A stretch of 64,000 nt of DNA from Flavobacteriaceae bacterium CG2_30_31_66 (GTDB taxonomy: Bacteria > Bacteroidota > Bacteroidia > Flavobacteriales > Flavobacteriaceae): the NCBI GenBank assembly GCA_001873065.1, contig MNYM01000035.1:186001-250000 (forward strand). The letters are read 5' to 3'. The notes beneath the pieces are model-generated. The model saw only the letters and a program-made list of their open reading frames with translations, had not been told where the DNA came from and made no database searches. The position numbers and the translations under genes were made by a program. Below, one piece after another: positions 10,532 through 18,085 of the stretch (position 1 is the stretch's first letter; every line of letters starts with the position of its first letter).

Positions 10532-11548
10532 TTAAAAAGATTTATTTGAAGATTCTCTGATGATCAACTCTGAAATTAATACAAAAGATTGATTCACAGT
10601 TGATTTATGTTCAATTTGCGATATCAATTGACTAGAAGCTTTTTTGCCCATCTGAAATGCTGGCTGATTTATAGTAGTCAATGATGGCTCAATTACAGCC
10701 GCAATTGGATCGTTGTTAAATCCAACAACAGCAATATCTTTTGGGATTTTTATGCCTTCTGATTTTAAATATTGAATGGCACTAATTGCAGATGTATCAT
10801 TGGCGGCATACAATCCATCAATTTTTTTTGTCTCTATTATTTTTTTTGCCATGATAATGCCATCTTCTTCTGAAAGATTGGATTCAAAAATTAAACTTTC
10901 ATCAATGTCAATTTGATACTTTTTCAAAGCATCCAAATAGCCATTTTTTCGCTGTTTGTACAACTCAATATTTTGTTTTCCTGAAAAATGAGCGATTTGT
11001 TGGCATCCTTTTTGTAGCAGATGCTCGGTTGCTAAAAAACTCGCTTGATAATTATCAATATTGATATTGACACAGTTTTCTAGAGTGCATGGTCTATCAA
11101 AAAAAACAATTGGATTTCCAAAAGATTGGAAATTTTTTAAGTGCTCATAATCTGTAGTTTCCATTGAAATTGAAATTAAAATACCATCTACTCTATTCGA
11201 AATTAAATTTGAAATGATTTTTTTTTCTCTTTCAAAACTGTCTAAACTTTGACAAATAATTACATTATATCCCTTTTCTTGTGCAATTTGCTCAACACCT
11301 GCAATTACTGTCGCAAAAAAGTATCTTGAAATTCTAGGCAAAACAACAGCTATGGTTTGTGTTTTATTTGTTCTTAAATTTGAAGCTAGCGTATTTCGTT
11401 GATAGCCTAATTCTTTTGCTTTCTTTAAAATGATTTCTTTTGTTTTTTTTGTGACTCTATCACTATCATTCAATGCTCTAGAAACTGTAGAACTATCAAT
11501 TCCTAAAACTCTTGAGATATCATGAATGGTTATTTTCTTTTGACTCAT
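10532..11548 (-). CDS. LacI-family transcriptional regulator of the uronate locus
   Basis: 338 residues, the usual LacI length. N-terminal helix-turn-helix with hinge (about 3-60: ITIHDISRVLGIDSSTVSRALN, GYQRNTLASNLR), followed by a periplasmic-binding-protein-like sensor domain (VVLPRISRYFFATVIAGVEQ, GLYAANDTSAI, VAVVGFNNDPIA). ATG at 11548. It is divergent from kduI with 113 bp between the starts; that gap holds a 16-bp palindrome with a central CG, as LacI-family operators have. Expected role: repress kduI-exuT (and itself, and the HTCS downstream) until an intermediate such as KDG or KDPG binds. The effector is inference. Confidence 0.94.
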   Translation of the reverse strand: MSQKKITIHDISRVLGIDSSTVSRALNDSDRVTKKTKEIILKKAKELGYQRNTLASNLRTNKTQTIAVVLPRISRYFFATVIAGVEQIAQEKGYNVIICQSLDSFEREKKIISNLISNRVDGILISISMETTDYEHLKNFQSFGNPIVFFDRPCTLENCVNINIDNYQASFLATEHLLQKGCQQIAHFSGKQNIELYKQRKNGYLDALKKYQIDIDESLIFESNLSEEDGIIMAKKIIETKKIDGLYAANDTSAISAIQYLKSEGIKIPKDIAVVGFNNDPIAAVIEPSLTTINQPAFQMGKKASSQLISQIEHKSTVNQSFVLISELIIRESSNKSF

Positions 11549-11575
11549 AAATTATTAAAAAAGAAATATTTGAAA

Positions 11576-11583
11576 CAAAAATA
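11576..11583 (-). promoter_or_regulatory. Predicted -7 promoter box of the lacI-type/HTCS operon
   Basis: Minus strand reads TATTTTTG, an exact match to the Bacteroidetes -7 consensus TAnnTTTG. Seventeen bases upstream (11601-11604, minus strand) is ATTG, three of four matches to the -33 TTTG. The ATG of the regulator is at 11548, giving a short leader. The -33 element lies inside the palindromic operator, so autoregulation is plausible. Confidence 0.55.
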
Positions 11584-11597
11584 GTAAATATTTATTT

Positions 11598-11613
11598 ATA
11601 CAATCGATTGTAT
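11598..11613. promoter_or_regulatory. Palindromic operator, probably for the adjacent LacI-family regulator
   Basis: ATACAATCGATTGTAT is a perfect 16-bp palindrome with a central CG pair, the hallmark of LacI-family operators. It lies between the divergent lacI-type gene and kduI. Its right end overlaps the predicted kduI -7 box (11611-11618) and its left half overlaps the predicted -33 of the lacI promoter, so one bound repressor could block both promoters. No second full copy was found in the window. Confidence 0.7.
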
Positions 11614-11618
11614 TTTTG
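11611..11618 (+). promoter_or_regulatory. Predicted -7 promoter box of the kduI-exuT operon
   Basis: TATTTTTG matches the Bacteroidetes -7 consensus TAnnTTTG exactly and lies 43 bp before the kduI ATG. The -33 position at 17-nt spacing (11590-11593, ATTT) is a poor match. The box shares three bases with the palindromic operator. Confidence 0.5.
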
Positions 11619-11661
11619 AAATATTTTTTTACTTTTACCAAAATTTTACAAACTTATCAAA

Positions 11662-12504
11662 ATGAATACTTTTTACAGCTCAAGATACGCTTCTTCTCCA
11701 AAAGATGTTAAAACGTACAATACCAAACGATTGCGTGAAGAATTTTTAATTGACACGCTTATGGAAGAAGATAAAATCAATCTCGTTTATTCTCATTTTG
11801 ATAGGTATATTGCTGGAAGTGCTGTTCCAAAAAATAATTCTTTAGTTTTAGAAACTATTGATGCTTTAAAATCGGAGTTTTTTTTAGAAAGAAGAGAATT
11901 GGGAATCATCAATGTTGGTGAAGAAGGAAGTGTTTTTGTGGATGGAGTTGAATTTACTCTGGCAAACAAAGAAGCGCTGTATGTTGGTCAAGGAAATAAA
12001 GAAGTGATTTTTTCAAGTAAAAATTCAGAAAATCCTGCATTATTTTACATAAATTCTACTCCTGCACACAAATCCTATCCAACAAAAAAAATTGGAAAAG
12101 AAGATGTAGAAACTATCGAATTAGGTTCTCCAGAAACTGCCAATGCAAGAACTTTGAGAAAATATATTGTTAGTAATGTGGTTGATGTTTGTCAATTGCA
12201 AATGGGAATGACAACGCTAAAACCTGGAAGCTCTTGGAATACCATGCCTGCTCATGTGCATGATAGAAGAATGGAAGTGTATTTCTATTTTGAAATTGAT
12301 CCAAATCAAGCCGTGTGTCATTTTATGGGCGAACCACAGGAAACAAGACACATTTGGATGGCAAATCATCAAGCTGTGATTTCTCCTCCTTGGTCTATTC
12401 ATTCTGGCTCAGGAACTAGTAGTTATTCTTTTATTTGGGGAATGGCTGGCGAAAATTTAGATTACGGAGACATGGATCATTGCAAAATAAACGAACTTAA
12501 ATAA
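11662..12504 (+). CDS. kduI: 5-dehydro-4-deoxy-D-glucuronate isomerase KduI
   Basis: 280 residues, close to the 278 of E. coli KduI. It isomerises 5-keto-4-deoxyuronate (from unsaturated uronates) to 3-deoxy-D-glycero-2,5-hexodiulosonate in the cytoplasm. The zinc ligands are visible at His198, His200, Glu205 (PAHVHDRRMEVYFYF) and His247 (SIHSGSG), equivalent to H196/H198/E203/H245 of E. coli. First gene of a seven-gene plus-strand operon; kduD follows 19 bp later. KduI is normally found in pectin or glycosaminoglycan pathways and not in the standard alginate route, which narrows the substrate. Confidence 0.97.
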   Translation: MNTFYSSRYASSPKDVKTYNTKRLREEFLIDTLMEEDKINLVYSHFDRYIAGSAVPKNNSLVLETIDALKSEFFLERRELGIINVGEEGSVFVDGVEFTLANKEALYVGQGNKEVIFSSKNSENPALFYINSTPAHKSYPTKKIGKEDVETIELGSPETANARTLRKYIVSNVVDVCQLQMGMTTLKPGSSWNTMPAHVHDRRMEVYFYFEIDPNQAVCHFMGEPQETRHIWMANHQAVISPPWSIHSGSGTSSYSFIWGMAGENLDYGDMDHCKINELK

Positions 12505-12523
12505 TAAATAAAATACAAAAAAT

Positions 12524-13312
12524 ATGTCAATCAATTTATTCGATTTAACAGGAAAAACTGCTTTAATAACTGGGGGAATTCACGGTTTGGGAATGGCAAT
12601 GGCAAAAGGTTTAGGAAATGCTGGAGCTACAATTGTGGTTAATAACAACTCTGAAGATGCTCTTGCTGATGCTGTTGCAGAGTACAAAGCCTGTGGATTA
12701 AAGGCTTTTGGATATGTGTTTGATGTCACTAAAGAAAATGAAGTGATTGAAGCTATTCAAAAAATCGAAAAAGAAGTAGATCCAATTGATATTTTAGTAA
12801 ATAATGCTGGGATTATCAAAAGAACGCCTATTGTTGATATGGAAGTTTCTGATTTTAAAATGGTAATTGATGTTGATTTGGTGGGGCCATTTGTTGTTTC
12901 AAAAAATGTCGCTAAAGGAATGATTCAAAGAGGTGGAGGAAAAATTATCAATATTTGCTCTATGATGAGCGAATTGGGAAGAGATACTGTAAGCGCTTAT
13001 GCGTCTGCAAAAGGTGGATTGAAAATGCTTACCAAAAGCATGGCAACTGAATGGGCTAAATTCAATATTCAAACAAACGGAATTGGTCCTGGGTATTTTG
13101 CCACTAGCCAAACTGCACCTATCAGAGTTGACGGACATCCGTTCAACGAATTTATCATCAGTAGAACTCCAGCTGTACGTTGGGGAGAACCTGAAGATTT
13201 ACAAGGTGCTGCCATCTTTTTGAGTTCAAAAGCAAGTGATTTTGTAAACGGACATATTTTGTATGTTGATGGTGGAATTTTAGCTACCATTGGAAAACCA
13301 TCTAACGAGTAA
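12524..13312 (+). CDS. kduD: 2-dehydro-3-deoxy-D-gluconate 5-dehydrogenase KduD (short-chain dehydrogenase)
   Basis: 262 residues. Rossmann-type SDR with the nucleotide-binding TGGIHGLG near residues 16-23, NNAG near 90, and the catalytic Ser146, Tyr159 and Lys163 (CSMMSELG, YASAKGG). It reduces the KduI product to 2-keto-3-deoxygluconate (KDG). SDRs are hard to assign from sequence alone, but the direct linkage to kduI and kdgK makes KduD the firm choice. Confidence 0.94.
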   Translation: MSINLFDLTGKTALITGGIHGLGMAMAKGLGNAGATIVVNNNSEDALADAVAEYKACGLKAFGYVFDVTKENEVIEAIQKIEKEVDPIDILVNNAGIIKRTPIVDMEVSDFKMVIDVDLVGPFVVSKNVAKGMIQRGGGKIINICSMMSELGRDTVSAYASAKGGLKMLTKSMATEWAKFNIQTNGIGPGYFATSQTAPIRVDGHPFNEFIISRTPAVRWGEPEDLQGAAIFLSSKASDFVNGHILYVDGGILATIGKPSNE

Positions 13313-13319
13313 TTTGATT

Positions 13320-14492
13320 ATGAAAACCAAAATTTTAATACTGATAAGTTCACTGTTGCTATTTTTTTCATCCAAAAAAGAGCCTTATAAGATTGTCATT
13401 ACCGTAAAAAATACGTTGAAAATTGACCGTCAATTCGAAACTATTGAATTAACGAAAGAGCAATTAAACCTTGCTGATTTGAGTTTTTATGGCGTTAAAA
13501 ATATGAAATCAAAAGAACTATTGGTATCGCAAACTGTTGATTTGGATGCTGACGGAATAATGGATCAATTGTTATTTCAGCCAATAATAAAAGCAAATTC
13601 TGAGGAGAAATTTGAAGTTGTCAAGATTTCAAAAAAACCTTCTAAAGATACAATTGAAAATTGTTATTCTCGTTTTGTTCCAGAAAGAACAGACGATTAT
13701 GCTTGGGAAAATAATAAAGTTGCTTTCAGAGCTTATGGCCCAACTGCCCAAAAAATGGTGGAAGAAAACATTAAAGGAGGCACACTTTCTAGCGGCATTG
13801 ATGCTTGGTTGAAAAAAGTTGACTATCCTATTATCAATAAATGGTACAAAAAAGAATCTGAAAAAAAGGGAACTTACCACGAAGATACAGGAGAAGGATT
13901 GGATAATTTTCACGTAGGAATTAGTAGAGGTGTTGGAGGAATTGCTGTTAAAAATGAAAGTGTTTACACCTATTCCAAGAATTATACTAAATGGCGAACC
14001 ATCACTACTGGTCCTATTCGAACAAGTTTTTATTTAGAATACGCAAACTGGAAAGCTGGGGAAAATGAAATTTCAGAATCAAAAATCATAACGTTAGATT
14101 ATGGAAATAATTTATCCAAATTTGAAATATCCATTCAAGGAATACCAACTATTTCTGCTGGTTTGACATTGCATGAAAATGATGGTAAGGTAACTGTAAA
14201 CAATGAACATAGTTGGATAAGTTACTGGCAACCTCATGAAGACTCTGAACTAGGAACAGCCATCATAACCAAAAAAAACCATTTTGCGGGTCAAGAAACA
14301 TACGAAACAACCTCAAAAGACGAAAGCAATGCCTATATGCATATGAATATCATCAACAATAAAGTTGAATATTATGCAGGTTTTACTTGGAAAAAAAGCA
14401 ATCAATTCAAGGATAAATTGGCTTGGGAAAATTATTTGAATGATTTTTCAAAGAAAATAGAAAATCCTTTGCTTGTTAAAATAAAAAAATAA
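13320..14492 (+). CDS. DUF4861-family secreted protein of the uronate operon
   Basis: 390 residues from the ATG at 13320, which gives a proper signal peptide (MKTKILILISSLLLFFSS); a start at 13290 would overlap kduD and add a non-signal extension. The body matches DUF4861 proteins often seen in pectin-type loci: paired beta-rich halves with YAWENNKVAFRAYGP, GEGLDNFHVGISRGVGG, GPIRTSFYLEYANW and HEDSELGTAI. Some family members are described as uronate-related, but I know no firmly established reaction. The context (between kduD and kdgK) suggests it acts on an unsaturated oligo- or monouronide in the periplasm. That is inference. Confidence 0.85.
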   Translation: MKTKILILISSLLLFFSSKKEPYKIVITVKNTLKIDRQFETIELTKEQLNLADLSFYGVKNMKSKELLVSQTVDLDADGIMDQLLFQPIIKANSEEKFEVVKISKKPSKDTIENCYSRFVPERTDDYAWENNKVAFRAYGPTAQKMVEENIKGGTLSSGIDAWLKKVDYPIINKWYKKESEKKGTYHEDTGEGLDNFHVGISRGVGGIAVKNESVYTYSKNYTKWRTITTGPIRTSFYLEYANWKAGENEISESKIITLDYGNNLSKFEISIQGIPTISAGLTLHENDGKVTVNNEHSWISYWQPHEDSELGTAIITKKNHFAGQETYETTSKDESNAYMHMNIINNKVEYYAGFTWKKSNQFKDKLAWENYLNDFSKKIENPLLVKIKK

Positions 14493-14498
14493 TATACA

Positions 14499-15533
14499 AT
14501 GAGTCCGGTAGTCACATTTGGCGAAATCATGCTACGATTATCTCCGCCAGAATTTTTACGATTTTCTCAAGCTTCTCATTTTGATATTGAATTTGGTGGT
14601 GGCGAATCCAATGTGGCTGTTTCATTAGCGAACTTTGGCATGGAGGTAGATTTTATTACACGATTGCCAAAAAATGACATTGGTGATTGTGCCAAAATGG
14701 AATTGAGAAAATATGGTGTTGGTGTTGATAAAATAGTCTATGGAGGCGAACGTTTGGGAATTTATTTTTTAGAGACTGGCGCTATTTCTAGAGGTAGTAA
14801 AGTAGTCTATGACAGAGCATATTCGTCTATGGCTTCTATTCAACCTGGTATGATTGATTGGGAAAAAGCATTGAAAGGCGTATCTTGGTTTCATTGGACA
14901 GGCATTACTCCTGCCATTTCACAAAGTGCTGCAGATACTTGTTTGGAGGCTTTAAAAGTGGCAAGTGCTAAAGGTATTATCATTTCTACAGATTTCAATT
15001 ACAGAGCAAAACTGTGGAATTATTGTGATGAAAATCATCGAAAAAATATCATGACAACATTGAGTTCTTATTGCGATATTATCCTTTGCAATCAAGAAGA
15101 TGCTGCTGTTTTTTTCGGAATTCATCCTGAGAATTCATCTTCAACATCTACTAGAGAATCTGACATTTTGAATGTTATTGAACAACTCTTTCAGAAATTT
15201 CCTCACGCAAAAAAAATCGCTACAACACTACGAACTTCCATTTCTGCGGCTTATAATACTTGGTCAGCCATGTTATCTGATGGAAAAAGTATTTACAAAA
15301 CGAAAACCTATGAATTAAATCCGATTGTTGATAGAGTTGGTGGTGGTGATTCTTTTATGGCTGGATTGATTTATGGTTTGAAAACCTATGCTGATGATGA
15401 CCAAAAAGCCCTCGATTTTGCAGTTGCAGCATCCACTTTAAAACACAGTATCAAAGGGGATGTAAACCTAGTTTCTGTGGAAGAAGTTACCAAATTAATG
15501 GAAGGTGACGCTTCTGGAAAAGTAGCAAGATAA
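14499..15533 (+). CDS. kdgK: 2-keto-3-deoxygluconate kinase (PfkB family)
   Basis: 344 residues. PfkB/ribokinase fold: N-terminal GEIMLRLSPPEFLRFSQ and FGGGESNVAVSLANFG, C-terminal anion-hole signature DRVGGGDSFMAGLIYGL with the catalytic Asp in GGGDSF. It phosphorylates KDG to KDPG. It starts 7 bp after the DUF4861 gene and precedes the aldolase kdgA by one gene, which supports KDG as substrate over other sugars. Confidence 0.94.
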   Translation: MSPVVTFGEIMLRLSPPEFLRFSQASHFDIEFGGGESNVAVSLANFGMEVDFITRLPKNDIGDCAKMELRKYGVGVDKIVYGGERLGIYFLETGAISRGSKVVYDRAYSSMASIQPGMIDWEKALKGVSWFHWTGITPAISQSAADTCLEALKVASAKGIIISTDFNYRAKLWNYCDENHRKNIMTTLSSYCDIILCNQEDAAVFFGIHPENSSSTSTRESDILNVIEQLFQKFPHAKKIATTLRTSISAAYNTWSAMLSDGKSIYKTKTYELNPIVDRVGGGDSFMAGLIYGLKTYADDDQKALDFAVAASTLKHSIKGDVNLVSVEEVTKLMEGDASGKVAR

Positions 15534-15543
15534 ATCAAACAAT

Positions 15544-15993
15544 ATGATCTTAGATTCACTACACAACGCTTCAACATATACCAATTTGCATCCTCTTTTT
15601 GCAAAAGCTTTTGATTTTATCCATAAAAACGATTTTTCTACCATTGAAAATGAAATTATCGAAATCGAAGATGGATTGAAAGTAATTGTCAATACTGCTG
15701 AGGGAAAAACTCAGGAAATGAGTTATGCCAATTTTGAATGTCACAATCAACATATTGACATTCAAGTATGTTTACAAGGCACAGAAATCATGGGATGGAA
15801 ACCCAGAGAAAAATGTACCAATCCAAAAGGTGCTTATAGTTCAGAAAAAGATGTGCTTTTTTTTAAAGACACTCCTGATATGAATTTTCAATTGACTGAA
15901 GAACAATTTGTTATCTTTTTTCCTGAAGATGTTCATGCGCCTATGATTGGTAATGGAATCATTAAAAAATTGGTATTTAAAGTTAAAGTCTAA
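15544..15993 (+). CDS. YhcH/YjgK/YiaL (DUF386) family cupin-like protein
   Basis: 149 residues. Family segments: EIEDGLKVIVNTAEGKT, FECHNQHIDIQVCLQGTEIMGW, FFPEDVHAPMIG. The conserved HxxxDIQ and the late DVHAP histidine are the metal-site residues of this beta-sandwich family. Related proteins are linked to sugar-acid and sialic acid pathways as putative anomerases or isomerases. Here it sits between kdgK (10 bp) and kdgA (5 bp), so it probably handles a uronate-derived sugar form; the exact reaction is not known from sequence. Confidence 0.88.
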   Translation: MILDSLHNASTYTNLHPLFAKAFDFIHKNDFSTIENEIIEIEDGLKVIVNTAEGKTQEMSYANFECHNQHIDIQVCLQGTEIMGWKPREKCTNPKGAYSSEKDVLFFKDTPDMNFQLTEEQFVIFFPEDVHAPMIGNGIIKKLVFKVKV

Positions 15994-15998
15994 AAAAA

Positions 15999-16664
15999 AT
16001 GAGCAAAATACACATTGTTATCAATACCATCGTTCAACAAGGAATGCTTCCCTTATACTTTCATGCAGATGAAAATACCTCCATAGAAGTGTTAAGAGCT
16101 TTATACAGAGCTGGAATAAAAGCCGTAGAATATACAAGTCGTGGAGAAACTGCTGCCAATAATTTCACCAAAATGGTTGCCATAAGAAATGCAGAAATGC
16201 CTGATTTATTATTAGGAATTGGCACGATTAAAACCAAAAAACAAGCAGAAAAGTATATTGAAATAGGCGCTGATTTTTTTATCAGTCCTGGTTTTGTACC
16301 TGAAGTTGCAGCATTGCTTAAAGAGAAAGAAATGTTATACAGTCCAGGCTGTATGACTCCTACAGAAATTATTGTTGCAGAGAATTCAGGGATACAATTC
16401 ATCAAATTATTTCCCGGAAATATGTTGGGTTCTGATTTTTTAAGTAGCATCAAAGATATTTTTCCTGAGTTGGTTTTTATGCCTACAGGTGGTGTAGATA
16501 CCACTACCGAAAACATTGGTGCATGGTTCAAAGCAGGCGTTTCTGCGGTTGGAATGGGCAGCAAATTGATCAGTAAAACATCAATGGCAAACAACGATTA
16601 TGCAACCATTGAATTTGAAACCAAAAAAGTATTGAGTTTGATACAAACTATTAAAAATAACTAA
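15999..16664 (+). CDS. kdgA: 2-dehydro-3-deoxy-phosphogluconate aldolase (KDPG/KHG aldolase)
   Basis: 221 residues, class I aldolase of the KDPG/KHG family. The Schiff-base lysine is Lys136 in IKLFPGN and the general-acid glutamate is Glu44 in EYTSRG, matching E45 and K133 of E. coli Eda. A phosphate site is visible in MPTGGVDTTTENI. It splits KDPG into pyruvate and glyceraldehyde-3-phosphate, ending the uronate pathway. It starts 5 bp after the DUF386 gene and 12 bp before the transporter. Confidence 0.95.
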   Translation: MSKIHIVINTIVQQGMLPLYFHADENTSIEVLRALYRAGIKAVEYTSRGETAANNFTKMVAIRNAEMPDLLLGIGTIKTKKQAEKYIEIGADFFISPGFVPEVAALLKEKEMLYSPGCMTPTEIIVAENSGIQFIKLFPGNMLGSDFLSSIKDIFPELVFMPTGGVDTTTENIGAWFKAGVSAVGMGSKLISKTSMANNDYATIEFETKKVLSLIQTIKNN

Positions 16665-16676
16665 CCTAAAAACACC

Positions 16677-18047
16677 ATGACAGCAACAAACACAGCCATA
16701 GGAAAATACAGATGGACCATTTGTGGTTTGCTTTTTTTTGCAACTACCGTCAATTATCTTGATCGTCAAGTATTGAGTTTATTAGCTCCAAGTTTGTCAG
16801 AAGAATTTGGTTGGTCTAACACTGATTATGCCAATATCACAGCTGTTTTTCAGTTTGTTTATGCCATTTCTATGATTTTTGCGGGAAGAATTATCGATAA
16901 ATTAGGTACCAAAAAAGGATTTATATTGGCGATAACTATTTGGTCTTTGGGTGCCATTATGCACGCTTACTCACTGCCCATTGGCACTGCTTTTTCTACA
17001 TTTATGGTATGGGTTGGTTTGGGGGCTGTGCCTATATCCATTGCAGGATTTATGATTTCAAGAGTTGTTTTGGGTTTTGGAGAATCAGGTAACTTTCCTG
17101 CAGCAATCAAAGCGGTTGCTGAGTATTTTCCAAAGAAAGAACGTTCCTTAGCGACTGGAATTTTTAATTCTGGCTCCAATGTTGGGGCAATTTTAGCACC
17201 ATTAACAGTGCCTGTAATTGCTGAATTTTATGGATGGGAATTTGCTTTTATTTTAATTGGTGCCATTGGTTTTCTATGGATTATCTTTTGGTATATTTTT
17301 TATGAAACACCTTCAAAACAAAAACGTTTGTCGAAAGCTGAGTTCGATTATATTCATCAAGATTCAGAGGAAGTAATTGAAATTATTGAAGAAAAAACTG
17401 AAAAAGTAGCTTGGATAAAGTTGTTGGGATACAAACAAACCTGGGCTTTTGTTTTTGGTAAATTCATGACTGACGGAATTTGGTGGTTTTTCTTGTTTTG
17501 GTTGCCAAAATACTTAGAAGCTCAATTTGGAATGAAAGGCACAGATATTGTGCTTCCTTTAGCTGTATTGTATAGCATGACTATGTTTGGTAGTATTGGT
17601 GGTGGTTGGTTTCCAATGTATTATATCAACAAAGGATACAATCCCTATGTTGGTAGAATGAAAGCTATGTTTGTAATTGCATTATTTCCTTTGGTTGTTT
17701 TATTAGCGCAACCACTTGGGTATATTAGTTTTTGGATTCCTGTTTTGTTAATCGGAGTTGGAGCCTCTGCTCATCAAGCTTGGTCTGCCAATATTTTTAC
17801 AACAGTTTCAGATATGTTTCCCAAAAAAGCAGTTGCATCCATCATTGGAATTGGTGGAATGGCTGGCGGAATTGGAGGCGTTTTGGTCTCAAAATTAGGT
17901 GGCTATATTTTTGATTATTATGATGGATTGGGTCATATTCAAACAGGATATACCATCATGTTTGTGCTTTGTGCTGTGGCGTATTTGATTGCTTGGTTTG
18001 TGATGAAACTTTTAGTGCCTAAATACAATCCTATTAAGGATTTATAA
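16677..18047 (+). CDS. exuT: Hexuronate-type MFS transporter (ExuT-like, anion:cation symporter family)
   Basis: 456 residues with about 12 hydrophobic helices. The first helix carries the ACS-family signature RWTICGLLFFATTVNYLDRQ, and the loop 2-3 motif appears as GRIIDKLGTKKGF. A hydrophilic stretch at about 205-245 (KQKRLSKAEFDYIHQDSEEV) separates the halves. Family members import galacturonate, glucuronate or KDG by proton symport. It is the last gene of the kdu operon, and its stop is followed 38 bp later by the end of a convergent gene with no clear hairpin terminator. Whether it carries hexuronate or unsaturated monouronide is open. Confidence 0.92.
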   Translation: MTATNTAIGKYRWTICGLLFFATTVNYLDRQVLSLLAPSLSEEFGWSNTDYANITAVFQFVYAISMIFAGRIIDKLGTKKGFILAITIWSLGAIMHAYSLPIGTAFSTFMVWVGLGAVPISIAGFMISRVVLGFGESGNFPAAIKAVAEYFPKKERSLATGIFNSGSNVGAILAPLTVPVIAEFYGWEFAFILIGAIGFLWIIFWYIFYETPSKQKRLSKAEFDYIHQDSEEVIEIIEEKTEKVAWIKLLGYKQTWAFVFGKFMTDGIWWFFLFWLPKYLEAQFGMKGTDIVLPLAVLYSMTMFGSIGGGWFPMYYINKGYNPYVGRMKAMFVIALFPLVVLLAQPLGYISFWIPVLLIGVGASAHQAWSANIFTTVSDMFPKKAVASIIGIGGMAGGIGGVLVSKLGGYIFDYYDGLGHIQTGYTIMFVLCAVAYLIAWFVMKLLVPKYNPIKDL

Positions 18048-18085
18048 TGTAAAATATCTTGATATAAATTTTTTTTTAATTCCAC

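Noticed and set aside
16061..16594. 177-codon open frame antisense to kdgA
   Set aside because: The sense strand codes for a complete KDPG aldolase with both catalytic residues; the antisense frame is a codon-use shadow.
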